NCBI RefSeq assembly: GCF_013388945.1
Contig: NZ_JACAEH010000021.1
Span: 1 to 64,000 of the forward strand
DNA from: Nitrososphaera sp.
GTDB taxonomy: Archaea; Thermoproteota; Nitrososphaeria; Nitrososphaerales; Nitrososphaeraceae
DNA length: 64,000 bases
Direction of reading: 5' to 3'
The position numbers and the translations under genes are program-made. Shown piece by piece: positions 8,857 through 17,326 of this stretch; within the stretch, counting starts at the first letter, position 1; each line of letters starts with the position of its first letter. A model generated the notes under the pieces. It searched no databases and was not told where the DNA came from. It was given only the letters and a program-made list of their open reading frames with translations.

Positions 8857-9165
8857 TTACCTGTTGAACCTACGCCATTCGTGCTCGTCCGGAGGCCCGT
8901 AATCTTCCTTCTTTTTGAAATAGCCCCAGTACAGCAAAAAGCCGCCTATCGCAAACATGACAAGGACGAACTTTTCGTTTGTCACCTGCCCATTTACAAA
9001 GTTGTCAAAGAACACCTGCGTGCCGCTTTCTATCGTGCCTGACGCGGCTTCGAGGCTGTACAGGACAAGGTTCCTGATCGCGATTATCCCGCCGGCCACG
9101 AAGAACAGGATGCCCATCGCGGACATCCAGTTGCGCCCGCGCCCCGGCCCGCGCTCCTGCCGCAT
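8857..9165 (-). CDS. Small two-helix membrane protein
   Basis: This 102-residue protein has transmembrane segments at about residues 13-35 (WMSAMGILFFVAGGIIAIRN) and 66-84 (FVLVMFAIGGFLLYWGYF), separated by an outside loop. The N-terminus is Arg-rich and the C-terminus polar, ending DEHEWRRFNR. No family is recognised. The 145 bases between it and the PspAA gene are AT-rich and hold no gene I can support. Confidence 0.75.
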   Translation of the reverse strand: MRQERGPGRGRNWMSAMGILFFVAGGIIAIRNLVLYSLEAASGTIESGTQVFFDNFVNGQVTNEKFVLVMFAIGGFLLYWGYFKKKEDYGPPDEHEWRRFNR

Positions 9166-9196
9166 GGTCTTTAGCCAGCACCAGTCCTGATAACGT

Positions 9197-9871
9197 TTAC
9201 GTCAGCTTGACTCCGGGGTTCTTCATCTTGTTGCGCTTGGCGGCGTTTAGAAGCATCGGGGTGAGGACCTCTGCCTGGTACGTGAGCGAGAGCGGACCGA
9301 GGTACACCGGCCTCAGACCCTGTATCTCAGACACGAGCTCGGCAAGTTTTGCAACCACGTTCGGGTCGTCGCCGCAGATGAAGGTGTCGGCGTCAAGGCT
9401 CGAGCCGACATTTTTCAGCTTTACTTCAGATATCGTGTGGAACGCAGACACCACCCTTGATCGCGGGGCCATTTTTTCTGCGACCATCACGGCTGCAGGC
9501 TTTTTGCCCTGCTCGATTGGTATGTAGACAAAGCCGGTGTCGGTGCGCGTCATGGGAACGATGGGCGACACGACGATGCAGTCGCTTCTTGCCTGTGTTG
9601 CAAGTTTTGAGCACGTGTCGTCTATGAACTCGTACGGTATTGAAAGGATGAGCACATCCGAGTTTTTCGCAAGGGAGATGTTGTCGTCGCCTGTTATGCT
9701 CCCTGCCATCGAGCTTCCGTAGGCCTGTCTTGCGGCGCTAGAGTAGTTTGCAGCAGCTTCTTGGGCCTTTTGCGCCTCTCTCGAGCCGACTATCACGTCG
9801 TGTTTTAGGCACCACCTCAGGGCAAAGCCCTCGCCCATGCCGCCGGTGCCGCCTACTATTCCAATCTTCAT
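9197..9871 (-). CDS. npdG: F420-dependent NADP oxidoreductase (NpdG-like)
   Basis: This 224-residue protein would transfer hydride between reduced coenzyme F420 and NADP+. The N-terminus MKIGIVGGTGGMGEGFALRW is the dinucleotide-binding turn, followed by a SREAQKAQ phosphate-binding segment for NADP. DVLILSIPYEF, IVVSPIVPM and AFHTISEVKL are typical of the family, and length is normal. Thaumarchaea make F420, so the role fits. It stands alone, divergent from the histidine phosphatase. Confidence 0.87.
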   Translation of the reverse strand: MKIGIVGGTGGMGEGFALRWCLKHDVIVGSREAQKAQEAAANYSSAARQAYGSSMAGSITGDDNISLAKNSDVLILSIPYEFIDDTCSKLATQARSDCIVVSPIVPMTRTDTGFVYIPIEQGKKPAAVMVAEKMAPRSRVVSAFHTISEVKLKNVGSSLDADTFICGDDPNVVAKLAELVSEIQGLRPVYLGPLSLTYQAEVLTPMLLNAAKRNKMKNPGVKLT

Positions 9872-9946
9872 GCTGCCAGTTGCAAGTGGTTTGGATATTA
9901 ACTTTACATTAGAAGGATTAAGTATCGGTCTGGCGACCTATTTTCC

Positions 9947-10570
9947 GTGCCACTTGTCATCTTTATGCGCCACGGGCAGGCTGACAACAACGTCAACAGG
10001 ATGCTCGTCGGGCGCCACCTGGAGTCGCACCTGACCGAGTTTGGCAGGCAGCAGGTGGCAGATGCCGCAAAGCAGCTGAAAAACGTCCCGATAGATAGGG
10101 TGGTGGTGTCGCCAGTCATCAGGGCGATGGAAACTGCAGACATTGTCTGCAACGCCATAGGGGCAGATTACAAAGTGGACGAGCGCCTGTACGAGATAGA
10201 GCTTGGCAAGCTTGTCGGCATGAACTACGAAGAAGTGGTGACAAAGTACGGCAACCTGTTTTTGAAATTCTACGACGAGCACGACCCTGTCCTCGAGAGC
10301 TTTGGGGTCGAGCCGTTTTTGCAGGTGAAAAAGAGGGTCAGAAGCCTGCTTGACGAAATAGCCGAAAACCACGCGGACAGGAACGTCCTGTGCGTCACGC
10401 ACCTTGACCCGATAAAAGCTGCAATTGCGACGCTTCTGGATCTAAAGCCGGAAGCGCTTTACAAATGGCACATACGCAACGCGTCGATGACTATACTGAA
10501 ACAGGAAAGCAAAGAGTACTCGCTCTCCGGCGTCAACGTCATGGCGATGCACAGGTACCCGCTTGAATAA
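9947..10570 (+). CDS. Histidine phosphatase family protein (phosphoglycerate-mutase-like)
   Basis: This 207-residue protein has the phosphohistidine motif FMRHGQADNN near the N-terminus and the second catalytic His in VLCVTHLDPIKAAI. The acid/base region YEIELGKLVGM is also present. It would act as a phosphatase or phosphomutase, with substrate unknown. The start is GTG at 9947; AAGGATTAAGTATC lies about 27 bases upstream. The close family includes cobalamin-pathway CobC and small-molecule phosphatases, so a specific name is not justified. Confidence 0.85.
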   Translation: MPLVIFMRHGQADNNVNRMLVGRHLESHLTEFGRQQVADAAKQLKNVPIDRVVVSPVIRAMETADIVCNAIGADYKVDERLYEIELGKLVGMNYEEVVTKYGNLFLKFYDEHDPVLESFGVEPFLQVKKRVRSLLDEIAENHADRNVLCVTHLDPIKAAIATLLDLKPEALYKWHIRNASMTILKQESKEYSLSGVNVMAMHRYPLE

Positions 10571-10574
10571 ATTC

Positions 10575-10614
10575 CCAAAACCTTAAATAAGATATCAAAA
10601 CCAAAACGACGCGT
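10575..10614 (+). promoter_or_regulatory. Putative promoter of the terminal oxidase cluster
   Basis: The AT-rich run CCTTAAATAAGATATC lies roughly 27 bases upstream of ATG 10615 and resembles an archaeal BRE/TATA element. The short distance suggests a leaderless or near-leaderless transcript for the first oxidase gene. This is inferred by eye only. Confidence 0.5.
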
Positions 10615-10872
10615 ATGGGAATCTCTCTACGGCACGCCGTAATTCTGATTGTTCCCGTCGTCGTGTTTTCTATAATACAGCCGGCGTTCGCGCAAGAATC
10701 GGACAGAGTGATCATAAACCGCGTCGAGGTGTGGGGCCTTTTCTACAAGGGCATGGTAATCGCATTCACCATAGGCGCAGTCATCATGGGTGTAATTGCG
10801 TACGTAGTTTTCCGTTTCCGCGAGTCAAACCCCAAGAACATTCCAAGGGGCCTTCCGGAGGGACACCAGTAG
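10615..10872 (+). CDS. Cytochrome c oxidase subunit II, N-terminal piece (signal/anchor and first membrane helix)
   Basis: This 85-residue protein has a Sec-type signal (residues 1-25, ending PAFAQ) and one membrane helix (about 44-66, KGMVIAFTIGAVIMGVIAYV), then FRFRESNPKNIP. This matches the first transmembrane region of subunit II of heme-copper oxidases. It ends TAG directly followed by the ATG of the CuA-domain gene, in the same reading frame, so subunit II appears split between its two membrane helices. Both pieces are probably needed in the oxidase. A separate small accessory subunit is the alternative reading. Confidence 0.8.
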   Translation: MGISLRHAVILIVPVVVFSIIQPAFAQESDRVIINRVEVWGLFYKGMVIAFTIGAVIMGVIAYVVFRFRESNPKNIPRGLPEGHQ

Positions 10873-11373
10873 ATGGGCCACGCGATGATAGAGTGGATCT
10901 ACGTGGGAGTCGTAGTCATGCTGCTTGTATACCTTGGCGCAGCTGCGTGGGACGTCGAGCGCTTTTTGGACCACCCACCAAAGGATTCCAAAGTCATCAA
11001 GGTCACAGGCCAGCAGTGGCTCTGGACGTTTGAGCACGAGGACGGGACCCGGGAGATAGGCGAGCTCCACCTGCAAGAGGGCGTCCCGTACAAGTTCGAG
11101 GTCACCTCGAGGGACGTCAATCATGCTTTCAATATACCTGACCTGACCGTGCTGATAGACGCGGTGCCTGGCAGGATAAACACTGTGTGGGTAATGCCTG
11201 ACGCAACAGGCGAGTACCTCATCCAGTGCAGGGAATACTGCGGATTTAGCCACTACCAGATGCGCGCCAAGCTTTTCGTTGAGGAGGGAGTGTCAAACGT
11301 GAGCGCACCAATCGAAACGCAGGACATACCGGTAGTGCTTCCGGCAACAAAAGCAGCGGTTGTGAGCAACTGA
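10873..11373 (+). CDS. coxB: Cytochrome c oxidase subunit II, CuA domain piece
   Basis: This 166-residue protein has an N-terminal membrane helix (about 6-27) and a cupredoxin domain facing outside. The binuclear CuA site is complete: His84, Cys119, Glu121, Cys123, His127 and Met130 in CREYCGFSHYQM. TGQQWLWTFEHEDG is the aromatic strand through which electrons enter. It accepts electrons from a soluble copper protein or cytochrome and passes them to subunit I. It abuts the preceding gene with no gap (TAGATG), in the same frame. The window's only oxidase subunit I gene follows at 11435. Confidence 0.93.
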   Translation: MGHAMIEWIYVGVVVMLLVYLGAAAWDVERFLDHPPKDSKVIKVTGQQWLWTFEHEDGTREIGELHLQEGVPYKFEVTSRDVNHAFNIPDLTVLIDAVPGRINTVWVMPDATGEYLIQCREYCGFSHYQMRAKLFVEEGVSNVSAPIETQDIPVVLPATKAAVVSN

Positions 11374-11379
11374 TGATGT

Positions 11380-11434
11380 CCAAAATACTTTTATTTGCAA
11401 ACCGTGCCGGTGAGCAGCAAGCGAGGGATTTTGA
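11380..11434 (+). promoter_or_regulatory. Putative internal promoter and ribosome-binding site of coxA
   Basis: ACTTTTATTTGC at 11388-11399 is TATA-like, and GCGAGGGATT about 8 bases before ATG 11435 could pair with the 16S rRNA 3' end. Subunit I may therefore also be transcribed separately, with a short leader. Confidence 0.4.
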
Positions 11435-12958
11435 ATGGTTTTAGAAGTTAAGAAACCTCGTCCGATGTGGGAGATACTCTTTTCCACCCACCACACAGAC
11501 GTCGGGCTGCTCTACATAATCCTCGGCCTCGTCGCCTTCATGATAGGTGGAGCGCTTGCGCTTGTCATCCGCACAGAGCTCTTCCTGCCGGGCGCGCAGA
11601 TAATCAGCGACCCCAACACGTTCCACAGGATCTTTACGACACATGGCACAAACATGCTGTTCCTCTGGCTGCTCCCGTTTGCATCCGGAATCGGCAACTA
11701 CCTGATACCCATCATGGTCAAGTACAAAGACATGGCCTGGCCGAAGCTGAACGCAGTCGCGTTCTGGATGATACCTGTAGGCATGGCACTTGTCTGGCTC
11801 GGCATGGCCGACTTTACCTGGTACGCGACGCCGCCCTACTCTATCCTGAGCGCTAAGGGTCCGGCTGCCGAGATGTGGATATTTGGAATCAAGATACTCG
11901 GTCTTTCGTCGATACTTGGCTCCATCAACTTTATCGTCACCATACTGAAGATGAAGCACCCCGACCTGCCGCTCATGAAGACATCGCTGTTTGTCTGGGC
12001 GACACTCGTGACGTCGATAATGATACTCGTGGCGCTTCCCACGTTTACGGCGGCCCTCATCATGCTGTTCACCGACAGGCTTGGAGTGAGCGGGTTCTTT
12101 AACCCCAACATGGGCGGGGACCCGATAGCGTACCAGCACCTGTTCTGGTTCACGTTCCACCCCGAGGTGTACATCTTTGCGATACCTGCAATCGGCATGG
12201 CGTACGAGCTGATACCCAAGTTCTCGCGCAAGCCGCTGTTCAGCTACCAGTCTGGAGTGACTGCGTTCGTGCTGCTATCCATAGTCGCGTTCGCATCGTG
12301 GGCTCACCACATGTACGCGACAGGCATGGACTTTACCATGAAGACAACCTTCATGATAGGCACACTTGCCGCGGTCCCTGCGTCTGCAATGCACGTGTTT
12401 AACTGGATAGCCACGATGTGGGGAGGCAGGATCAGGTTTGCGACCCCGATGTCGTTTGTGGTAGGCGGGCTGGTGCTGTTCTTCTACGCGGGAGCCGGAG
12501 GCGTCGTCAACTCTATGATGCCGCTTGACTTCCTCACGCACGACAGCTACTGGGTCGTGGGACACTTCCACCTGTTCGTCATGGGCCTCATCACGTTCGC
12601 GTTCTTGGGCATGCTGCACTACATGTTCCCGATGATAACGGGCAGGATGTACAACGAGAGGATAGGCATGGTTACATTCTGGCTGCTGTTCGTCGGCGTG
12701 TCGATGATCTTCCTGACGCAGCACGTGCTAGGACTTTATGGCCAGCCGAGGAGGACGTTTGACTACGTGCCAGTGGAGCCCCTGATAGTGATGAACCAGA
12801 TTTCAAGCGTCGGCGCGTGGATAACCGGCGCGGGAGCCGCGCTCCTGATGGGCAACCTCATCTACAGCGCCGGAAAGGGCAAGCCTGCAGACATGCGGGA
12901 CCCGTTCCAGCTTGGAGAGCAGTACTACGACTACACGCGGAAGGAGCCGCACCACTAG
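11435..12958 (+). CDS. coxA: Heme-copper terminal oxidase subunit I
   Basis: This 507-residue protein with about 12 membrane helices reduces O2 to water and pumps protons. Visible ligands are His70 (low-spin heme, THGTNMLFLW), CuB ligands His242 with the cross-link Tyr246 in HPEVY and His291/His292 (WAHHMYATG), and the heme ligands His377 and His379 in GHFHLFVMG. The HPEVY tyrosine places it in the A-type group. GNYLIP and the loop after helix II are as usual. It terminates the ammonia-oxidation electron chain. GGAGG overlapping its stop serves the next gene. Confidence 0.97.
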   Translation: MVLEVKKPRPMWEILFSTHHTDVGLLYIILGLVAFMIGGALALVIRTELFLPGAQIISDPNTFHRIFTTHGTNMLFLWLLPFASGIGNYLIPIMVKYKDMAWPKLNAVAFWMIPVGMALVWLGMADFTWYATPPYSILSAKGPAAEMWIFGIKILGLSSILGSINFIVTILKMKHPDLPLMKTSLFVWATLVTSIMILVALPTFTAALIMLFTDRLGVSGFFNPNMGGDPIAYQHLFWFTFHPEVYIFAIPAIGMAYELIPKFSRKPLFSYQSGVTAFVLLSIVAFASWAHHMYATGMDFTMKTTFMIGTLAAVPASAMHVFNWIATMWGGRIRFATPMSFVVGGLVLFFYAGAGGVVNSMMPLDFLTHDSYWVVGHFHLFVMGLITFAFLGMLHYMFPMITGRMYNERIGMVTFWLLFVGVSMIFLTQHVLGLYGQPRRTFDYVPVEPLIVMNQISSVGAWITGAGAALLMGNLIYSAGKGKPADMRDPFQLGEQYYDYTRKEPHH

Positions 12959-12970
12959 GAGGTTCCAGAC

Positions 12971-13801
12971 ATGGCAGAGCACGAGCACAAGGACGAGCCA
13001 GTGTTGTTGACCTCGCCGGGAAGGATGGCGAGGGGCATCATAATAGTGGCAGTAACGCTTGCAATAGGCGCGGCCGTGGTTGTCACGCAGTTTGACAACT
13101 TTTTCTCGCAGTCGGCGCCTGTGACGAGGATCCAGCCAGAGACACCGCCACCTCCACCTCCTGCAGCGGGAGTCACTAGAATAGCGATACTTGCGGGATC
13201 TTCGGTGCAAGGTGCCCCTGACTATGACCCAGACGACGCGCAGGTGCCGGTAGGCAACAAGGTCGTGTGGGAGAACCGCGACAACGTCTTCCACACCGCG
13301 ACTTCAGGCACAGGGCCGGAAGACGCAGAGATGAGCGTAGCCTTTGACACAGGGCTTGTCAACGGCGGCGAGTCCTCAGCCGAGATAACTATTGATGCAG
13401 ATGTGGGCACCACTATCCCGTACTTCTGCCAGGTCCACCCGTACATGACCTCGCAATTGACGATTGTGGAAGCCGAAGAAGGTGGCGCCACCGGCGGAAG
13501 CGCAGAAGGTCCGACGCTGACAATACTTGCAGGCGCATCGGCTCAAGGCGCTCCTGACTATGACCCAGACCCGCTGACTGTGAGCGCGGGCGACGTGATA
13601 ACAGTCCGCAACGCGGACAACGTCTTCCACACAGCCACTTCTGGCGCGCCTTCAGATGCAGACGCAGGACAGGCGTTTGACACAGACTTGATGGAGGCAG
13701 GGGCTACGGCCACAATCGATACCGCGGATCTTGAACCTGGAGAATACGACTACTTCTGTCTTGTCCATCCGTACATGGTAGGCAAGCTGCAAATCGAATG
13801 A
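12971..13801 (+). CDS. Membrane-anchored protein with two plastocyanin-like copper domains
   Basis: This 276-residue protein has a short cytoplasmic N-terminus, one membrane anchor (about 19-41), a Pro-rich linker (PPPPPP near 57-63) and two cupredoxin repeats. Each has a complete type 1 copper site: His108, Cys153, His156, Met159 and His220, Cys263, His266, Met269 (FCQVHPYM and FCLVHPYM). It is a likely electron carrier on the outer face, feeding the CuA site. A strong Shine-Dalgarno AGGAGG precedes the ATG. Its end overlaps the heme A synthase start (ATGA). Confidence 0.93.
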   Translation: MAEHEHKDEPVLLTSPGRMARGIIIVAVTLAIGAAVVVTQFDNFFSQSAPVTRIQPETPPPPPPAAGVTRIAILAGSSVQGAPDYDPDDAQVPVGNKVVWENRDNVFHTATSGTGPEDAEMSVAFDTGLVNGGESSAEITIDADVGTTIPYFCQVHPYMTSQLTIVEAEEGGATGGSAEGPTLTILAGASAQGAPDYDPDPLTVSAGDVITVRNADNVFHTATSGAPSDADAGQAFDTDLMEAGATATIDTADLEPGEYDYFCLVHPYMVGKLQIE

Positions 13802-14247
13802 TCCTGAGATCCCTGCCCTTTGCGACGCTTGCCGTCCTCTTTTCTTTGATCTTCATAGGCGGCTACGTCAGCGCGTCGGGGGTCGGGCTCTCGTGCCCCG
13901 AGTGGCCGCTGTGCCCGCAAGGGTTCCTGCCCCACCAGGACTTTATCATCGAGTATATACACAGGTCAGTCGCCGCAACGACGGGCCTGCTCGTCATAGC
14001 CACGATGGCCTTTGTGCTAAAGTCAAAAGAAACGCCTAGGGGCATGAAGATAGCGTCGATAATTGCCGCCGGCGCCGTGATAGGACAGATTGCGCTTGGC
14101 GCAGTAGTCATAGTCGAGCGCCTGCACTCTGTGCTTGTGACTGCGCACCTTGGCCTCGGGCTCGTGCTGTTCTCGATGGTGCTTATGACTGTAGTCTATT
14201 TGTTCAGGATGACTGCCAAGACGACAATCCCGGCAATCCGGGATTAG
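13798..14247 (+). CDS. ctaA: Heme A synthase, half-size archaeal form (CtaA/COX15)
   Basis: This 149-residue protein with four membrane helices corresponds to the N-terminal half of bacterial CtaA. Visible are GGYVSASGVGLSCPEWPLCP with the Cys pair of the extracellular loop, IIEYIHRSVAA with a heme-ligating His, and VERLHSVLVTAHLGLG with further His residues. It converts heme O to heme A for the oxidase. Bacterial enzymes have two such four-helix halves; a short archaeal version is known and would have to dimerise. It overlaps the cupredoxin gene by four bases. Confidence 0.88.
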   Translation: MILRSLPFATLAVLFSLIFIGGYVSASGVGLSCPEWPLCPQGFLPHQDFIIEYIHRSVAATTGLLVIATMAFVLKSKETPRGMKIASIIAAGAVIGQIALGAVVIVERLHSVLVTAHLGLGLVLFSMVLMTVVYLFRMTAKTTIPAIRD

Positions 14248-14278
14248 GTTTATACTCTCAATCGGCGGCTATTAGCGC

Positions 14279-15307
14279 GTGGCTCCCTGGCCGTACGCTC
14301 TGGCCGTTGCGGTCATTATTGCACTCTCTGTTCCTCCTGCTTTTGCCCACCTCGAGCACCTGCCGCACTACAACGGCATGCAGAGGGGCGTAGAAGACTA
14401 TGTCATACACCAGGCGCTCGAGCCCGAGTACGCAGGCCCGGGTCAGCTCACAGCCATCATGTTCAGCGTCCAGGACTATGATGGAAACGACGTGCGCGAC
14501 GTTGAAACGATGGTCGAGATCTATTCAAGCACTGGCGAGCGCGTAAAGGCGTTTCCCTGGACAAAGCACGACATCGGAGACTTTACGCTCTACTACACGT
14601 TTCCTAAAGCCGGAAACTACCAGCTGATATTCAGCATAGCAAACGGGCCCGTGAATTCAAACACCGTCGACCCGCCAAGGGGCACGCTCCTGAGCACTGC
14701 CGGCTGCAACTGCGAGCGCGTCGTCTCAAACCTCAACATCTCGGCGACCTTTGGCGACATATTCACCTACACCGTCCTTGGCGCGATATTCGCGCCGCTT
14801 GTAGGGATAGGCTCTGTGCTCTGGATAAGCTTCCGCAAGAAGAGGAGCGCCGGCCAGCTAAGCGACAGGAGCGAGATAATAAAATACGCGGTCATGCTGT
14901 CCGCGCTCGGGGGCGGGATGGTCCACTTTGCCGTGTTTTCAGAGCACGGCTCGCTAAGGCTGGAGTATCCAATATTCCTGATAACAGCCGGCGGCATGCA
15001 GGTGAGCTACGGCATCATGTACATCATGCTAACGCTGACGTCGGGCGCCGGCGCCGATCCTGCGCGGTACTACCGCAAGACAGTTGGGCTCAACCTGTTT
15101 GGCATGGCCGGAACAGCAATCCTTGTGGGGCTGTATACGTATTCTGTCATATTCCCGCCGCCCCTTTCACCTACCGACCAGCCCGAGCAGCTTGAGGTGG
15201 CAGGCGTGGTTGCCAAGTATGTCGAGGTATTCCTGATAGGTGGAATAACATACCTGATGCGGTACGAGAAAAAGAAGCTGCGCGAGCAGATCCCTAGTAA
15301 GACATAA
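14279..15307 (+). CDS. Membrane protein of the oxidase cluster, extracellular N-domain plus membrane helices
   Basis: This 342-residue protein has an N-terminal signal (about 1-23, ending AFA) and an outside beta-rich domain (about 24-155) starting HLEHLPHYN, a possible metal site. It also has a Cys pair (TAGCNCERV) and about five membrane helices between residues 165 and 335. The GTG start at 14279 has AGGTTTATACTC about 27 bases upstream. No family is recognised beyond this layout. Position after ctaA suggests a role in oxidase assembly or copper handling, but that is inference from context. Confidence 0.8.
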   Translation: MAPWPYALAVAVIIALSVPPAFAHLEHLPHYNGMQRGVEDYVIHQALEPEYAGPGQLTAIMFSVQDYDGNDVRDVETMVEIYSSTGERVKAFPWTKHDIGDFTLYYTFPKAGNYQLIFSIANGPVNSNTVDPPRGTLLSTAGCNCERVVSNLNISATFGDIFTYTVLGAIFAPLVGIGSVLWISFRKKRSAGQLSDRSEIIKYAVMLSALGGGMVHFAVFSEHGSLRLEYPIFLITAGGMQVSYGIMYIMLTLTSGAGADPARYYRKTVGLNLFGMAGTAILVGLYTYSVIFPPPLSPTDQPEQLEVAGVVAKYVEVFLIGGITYLMRYEKKKLREQIPSKT

Positions 15308-15333
15308 AACCCCTGCAGGGGCATGGCTTTTCC

Positions 15334-16284
15334 ATGTGGAAAGTACTGATGCCGAGGAAAATAGTCTTTGGCGAGAACGCGGCCAAGGAGTTCCAGTATC
15401 CAAAGAATTCTCTGGTGGTAACGACTACGACGCCGGACATATACAACAAGTGGCTCGACTACATGGGCATAAAGAACTATGAAGTCTACGACAAGGTCAC
15501 ACCCGACCCGTCCATCGAAACTATAGAGGCCCTGAAAAAGCAGTACGAGGGCAAGCAGATAGGCGCCTACATCGGCCTCGGGGGCGGGAGCTCTAGGGAC
15601 GTCTGCAAATACCTGAGCAAGCTGACCGGCATCCCCAAGATACTCATCCCGACCACCTTTGGCACCGGCGCCGAGATGACCACGTATGCTGTAATCAGCT
15701 TTGAGCACAAGAAAAAGCTCCTGCAGGACGAGGCGTTCCTTGCCGACGCCGCGATTGTCGACCCGTATTTCCTGCCCGGCACGCCTTTTAACATCATGCG
15801 CAACTCTGCGTGCGACGCAGCAGCGCAGGCTTCCGAAGGCTACGACAGCAAGGCCGGCAACCCGTTCACGCAGTTCTTCTGCAAGGAGGCGTTTGACATA
15901 CTCTACGACGCAATAATGAACGACAAGCCAAACCTGCTCCCGTACGGCGCCATGCTGTCAGGCATCGGCTTTGGCAACTCGTCGACGACTCTTGGACACG
16001 CGCTTTCATACGTCTTTTCCAATGAAGGCGTGCCCCACGGCTATGCGCTCTCGTCGTGCACGACTGTCGCCCACAAGTTCAACAAGTCCGTCTACTACAA
16101 GCGCTTCAAGGAGATTGCGCAAAAGCTAAAGTTCGAGCCGCTGAAATTGAAGCAACCGCTGGACGCGGCGGCAGACGTAATCATGCCGGACAGGGGCCAC
16201 CTTGACAACAACCCGATACCTGTCACAAAGCAGGATATCATCGGCTGCCTGGACGAAATCGTCAACAAGAACCCGCTGGCCTGA
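15334..16284 (+). CDS. Iron-containing alcohol dehydrogenase family protein
   Basis: This 316-residue protein has the nucleotide-binding signature IGLGGGSSRDVCKYL and PTTFGTGAEMTTYAVI. The metal-binding part contains GHALSYVFSNEGVPHGYAL, with the two His of the family at its ends, and an upstream Asp in SACDAAAQ. In thaumarchaea such enzymes reduce malonic or succinic semialdehyde in the 3-hydroxypropionate/4-hydroxybutyrate carbon-fixation cycle. That assignment is family-level inference. It is shorter than the usual 380 residues, mostly at the C-terminus. It stands alone between the oxidase cluster and a convergent small gene. Confidence 0.87.
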   Translation: MWKVLMPRKIVFGENAAKEFQYPKNSLVVTTTTPDIYNKWLDYMGIKNYEVYDKVTPDPSIETIEALKKQYEGKQIGAYIGLGGGSSRDVCKYLSKLTGIPKILIPTTFGTGAEMTTYAVISFEHKKKLLQDEAFLADAAIVDPYFLPGTPFNIMRNSACDAAAQASEGYDSKAGNPFTQFFCKEAFDILYDAIMNDKPNLLPYGAMLSGIGFGNSSTTLGHALSYVFSNEGVPHGYALSSCTTVAHKFNKSVYYKRFKEIAQKLKFEPLKLKQPLDAAADVIMPDRGHLDNNPIPVTKQDIIGCLDEIVNKNPLA

Positions 16285-16296
16285 AAGGCCGCGGCC

Positions 16297-16494
16297 CTAC
16301 TCTTTTGTTATTCCTATCACCATAAAGTCGCACAGTTCTATGTTCACGATGCTTCCCACAAGCGGCGTGTACTTTTCAGCGTCGAAATTCTTGTCGTAGC
16401 CAAAATCCTGCACACCCGTGTGCTTGTGCACCGTGACTGTCTTCGCCTCGGTGTCTATCTTTAGCAGCTTGCCCTTTGCACCACTCAGTATCAT
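16297..16494 (-). CDS. Small hypothetical protein
   Basis: This 65-residue soluble protein, MILSGAKGKLLKID onwards, is beta-rich (KTVTVHKHTG, PLVGSIVNIELCDF) and could be a small SH3- or OB-like barrel. I chose ATG 16494 because a TATA-like CATTTTATTTC lies about 27 bases upstream on the minus strand; the frame is open further to 16566. Function is unknown. Confidence 0.6.
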   Translation of the reverse strand: MILSGAKGKLLKIDTEAKTVTVHKHTGVQDFGYDKNFDAEKYTPLVGSIVNIELCDFMVIGITKE

Positions 16495-16676
16495 GGCATG
16501 ACGCACTGCATGTATGAGAAATAAAATGTTAGCGTCTGATAACATGAAATCTGCAATGCAATGCAATCATCATTCATCAAATCTTGTCATAGACACGACC
16601 TGCATGCGCGCATTTCTCTGAAATGTCACTCAGAACCCAAAACCTTTAAATTCAGAATGCCAGCCTGAAACTCACG

Positions 16677-17270
16677 ATGACTGTTATCAAGAAGAGCGTG
16701 GAGATCAATGCTCCAATAAATGAGACCTTCACATATTTTGCAAGGCCGGAGCACATGGCAGACCAGTTCCCGGAGAACGTGGGTCTCAACGTGGTACCAG
16801 TTGATGTCAAGGCTGGCATGGGCGTTGGTACGACATTTAGGATCAGCGGTGATTTTGACGGCAAGAGGCTCGAATGGGATTGCGAAACCGTAGAGTACGA
16901 CTTTCTCCACAGAATAAAAGCCAAGATGATCGAAGGCCCGTTCAAGAGATGGGAGATAACAGCCACTTTTGACGCGCTGGGCGAGAAAAAGAGCAGGGTC
17001 ACACTCGATGTCGACTATGATATGCCTATGGGACCTCTCGGCGGGTTCATCGACAGAGTAAAGCTCAAGGGCATTGCAGAGCGCGGCATGGAGACAGGCC
17101 TTTACAGGGTAAAGGCTCTTCTCGAAGGCACCGGCTCCATCCCTGTATACATCACCCTTGACGCCTACAGGCACGTCCTGAAGGAAAAACAGGAAATGGG
17201 CTGCTCTGTCTCTGAGGCAATAATCAAGATAATCAAGGACAGGCAGGAAGCTCTGGCCAAAACGGCCTAA
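16677..17270 (+). CDS. SRPBCC (START/Bet v 1-fold) protein
   Basis: This 197-residue protein has an SRPBCC fold in residues 1-145: SVEINAPINETFTYFARPEH at the start, a long beta-sheet with GVGTTFRISGDFDGKRLEWD, and the closing helix GIAERGMETGLYRVKALLE. The C-terminal about 50 residues (IYITLDAYRHVLKEKQEMG, CSVSEAIIKIIKDRQ) look like a short helical or RHH-like appendix. It likely binds a lipid or other hydrophobic ligand. It lies upstream of the tRNA-Lys gene on the same strand. Confidence 0.75.
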   Translation: MTVIKKSVEINAPINETFTYFARPEHMADQFPENVGLNVVPVDVKAGMGVGTTFRISGDFDGKRLEWDCETVEYDFLHRIKAKMIEGPFKRWEITATFDALGEKKSRVTLDVDYDMPMGPLGGFIDRVKLKGIAERGMETGLYRVKALLEGTGSIPVYITLDAYRHVLKEKQEMGCSVSEAIIKIIKDRQEALAKTA

Positions 17271-17289
17271 CCCTTTCCCTTTTTCCTCT

Positions 17290-17310
17290 TACGTTTAAAT
17301 AACGCATTTT
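17290..17310 (+). promoter_or_regulatory. Putative promoter of tRNA-Lys
   Basis: ACGTTTAAATAACG (about 17291-17304) lies about 27 bases before the predicted 5' end of the tRNA at 17327 and matches an archaeal TATA box. Confidence 0.5.
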
Positions 17311-17326
17311 ACACGAAAAGTTTTGC

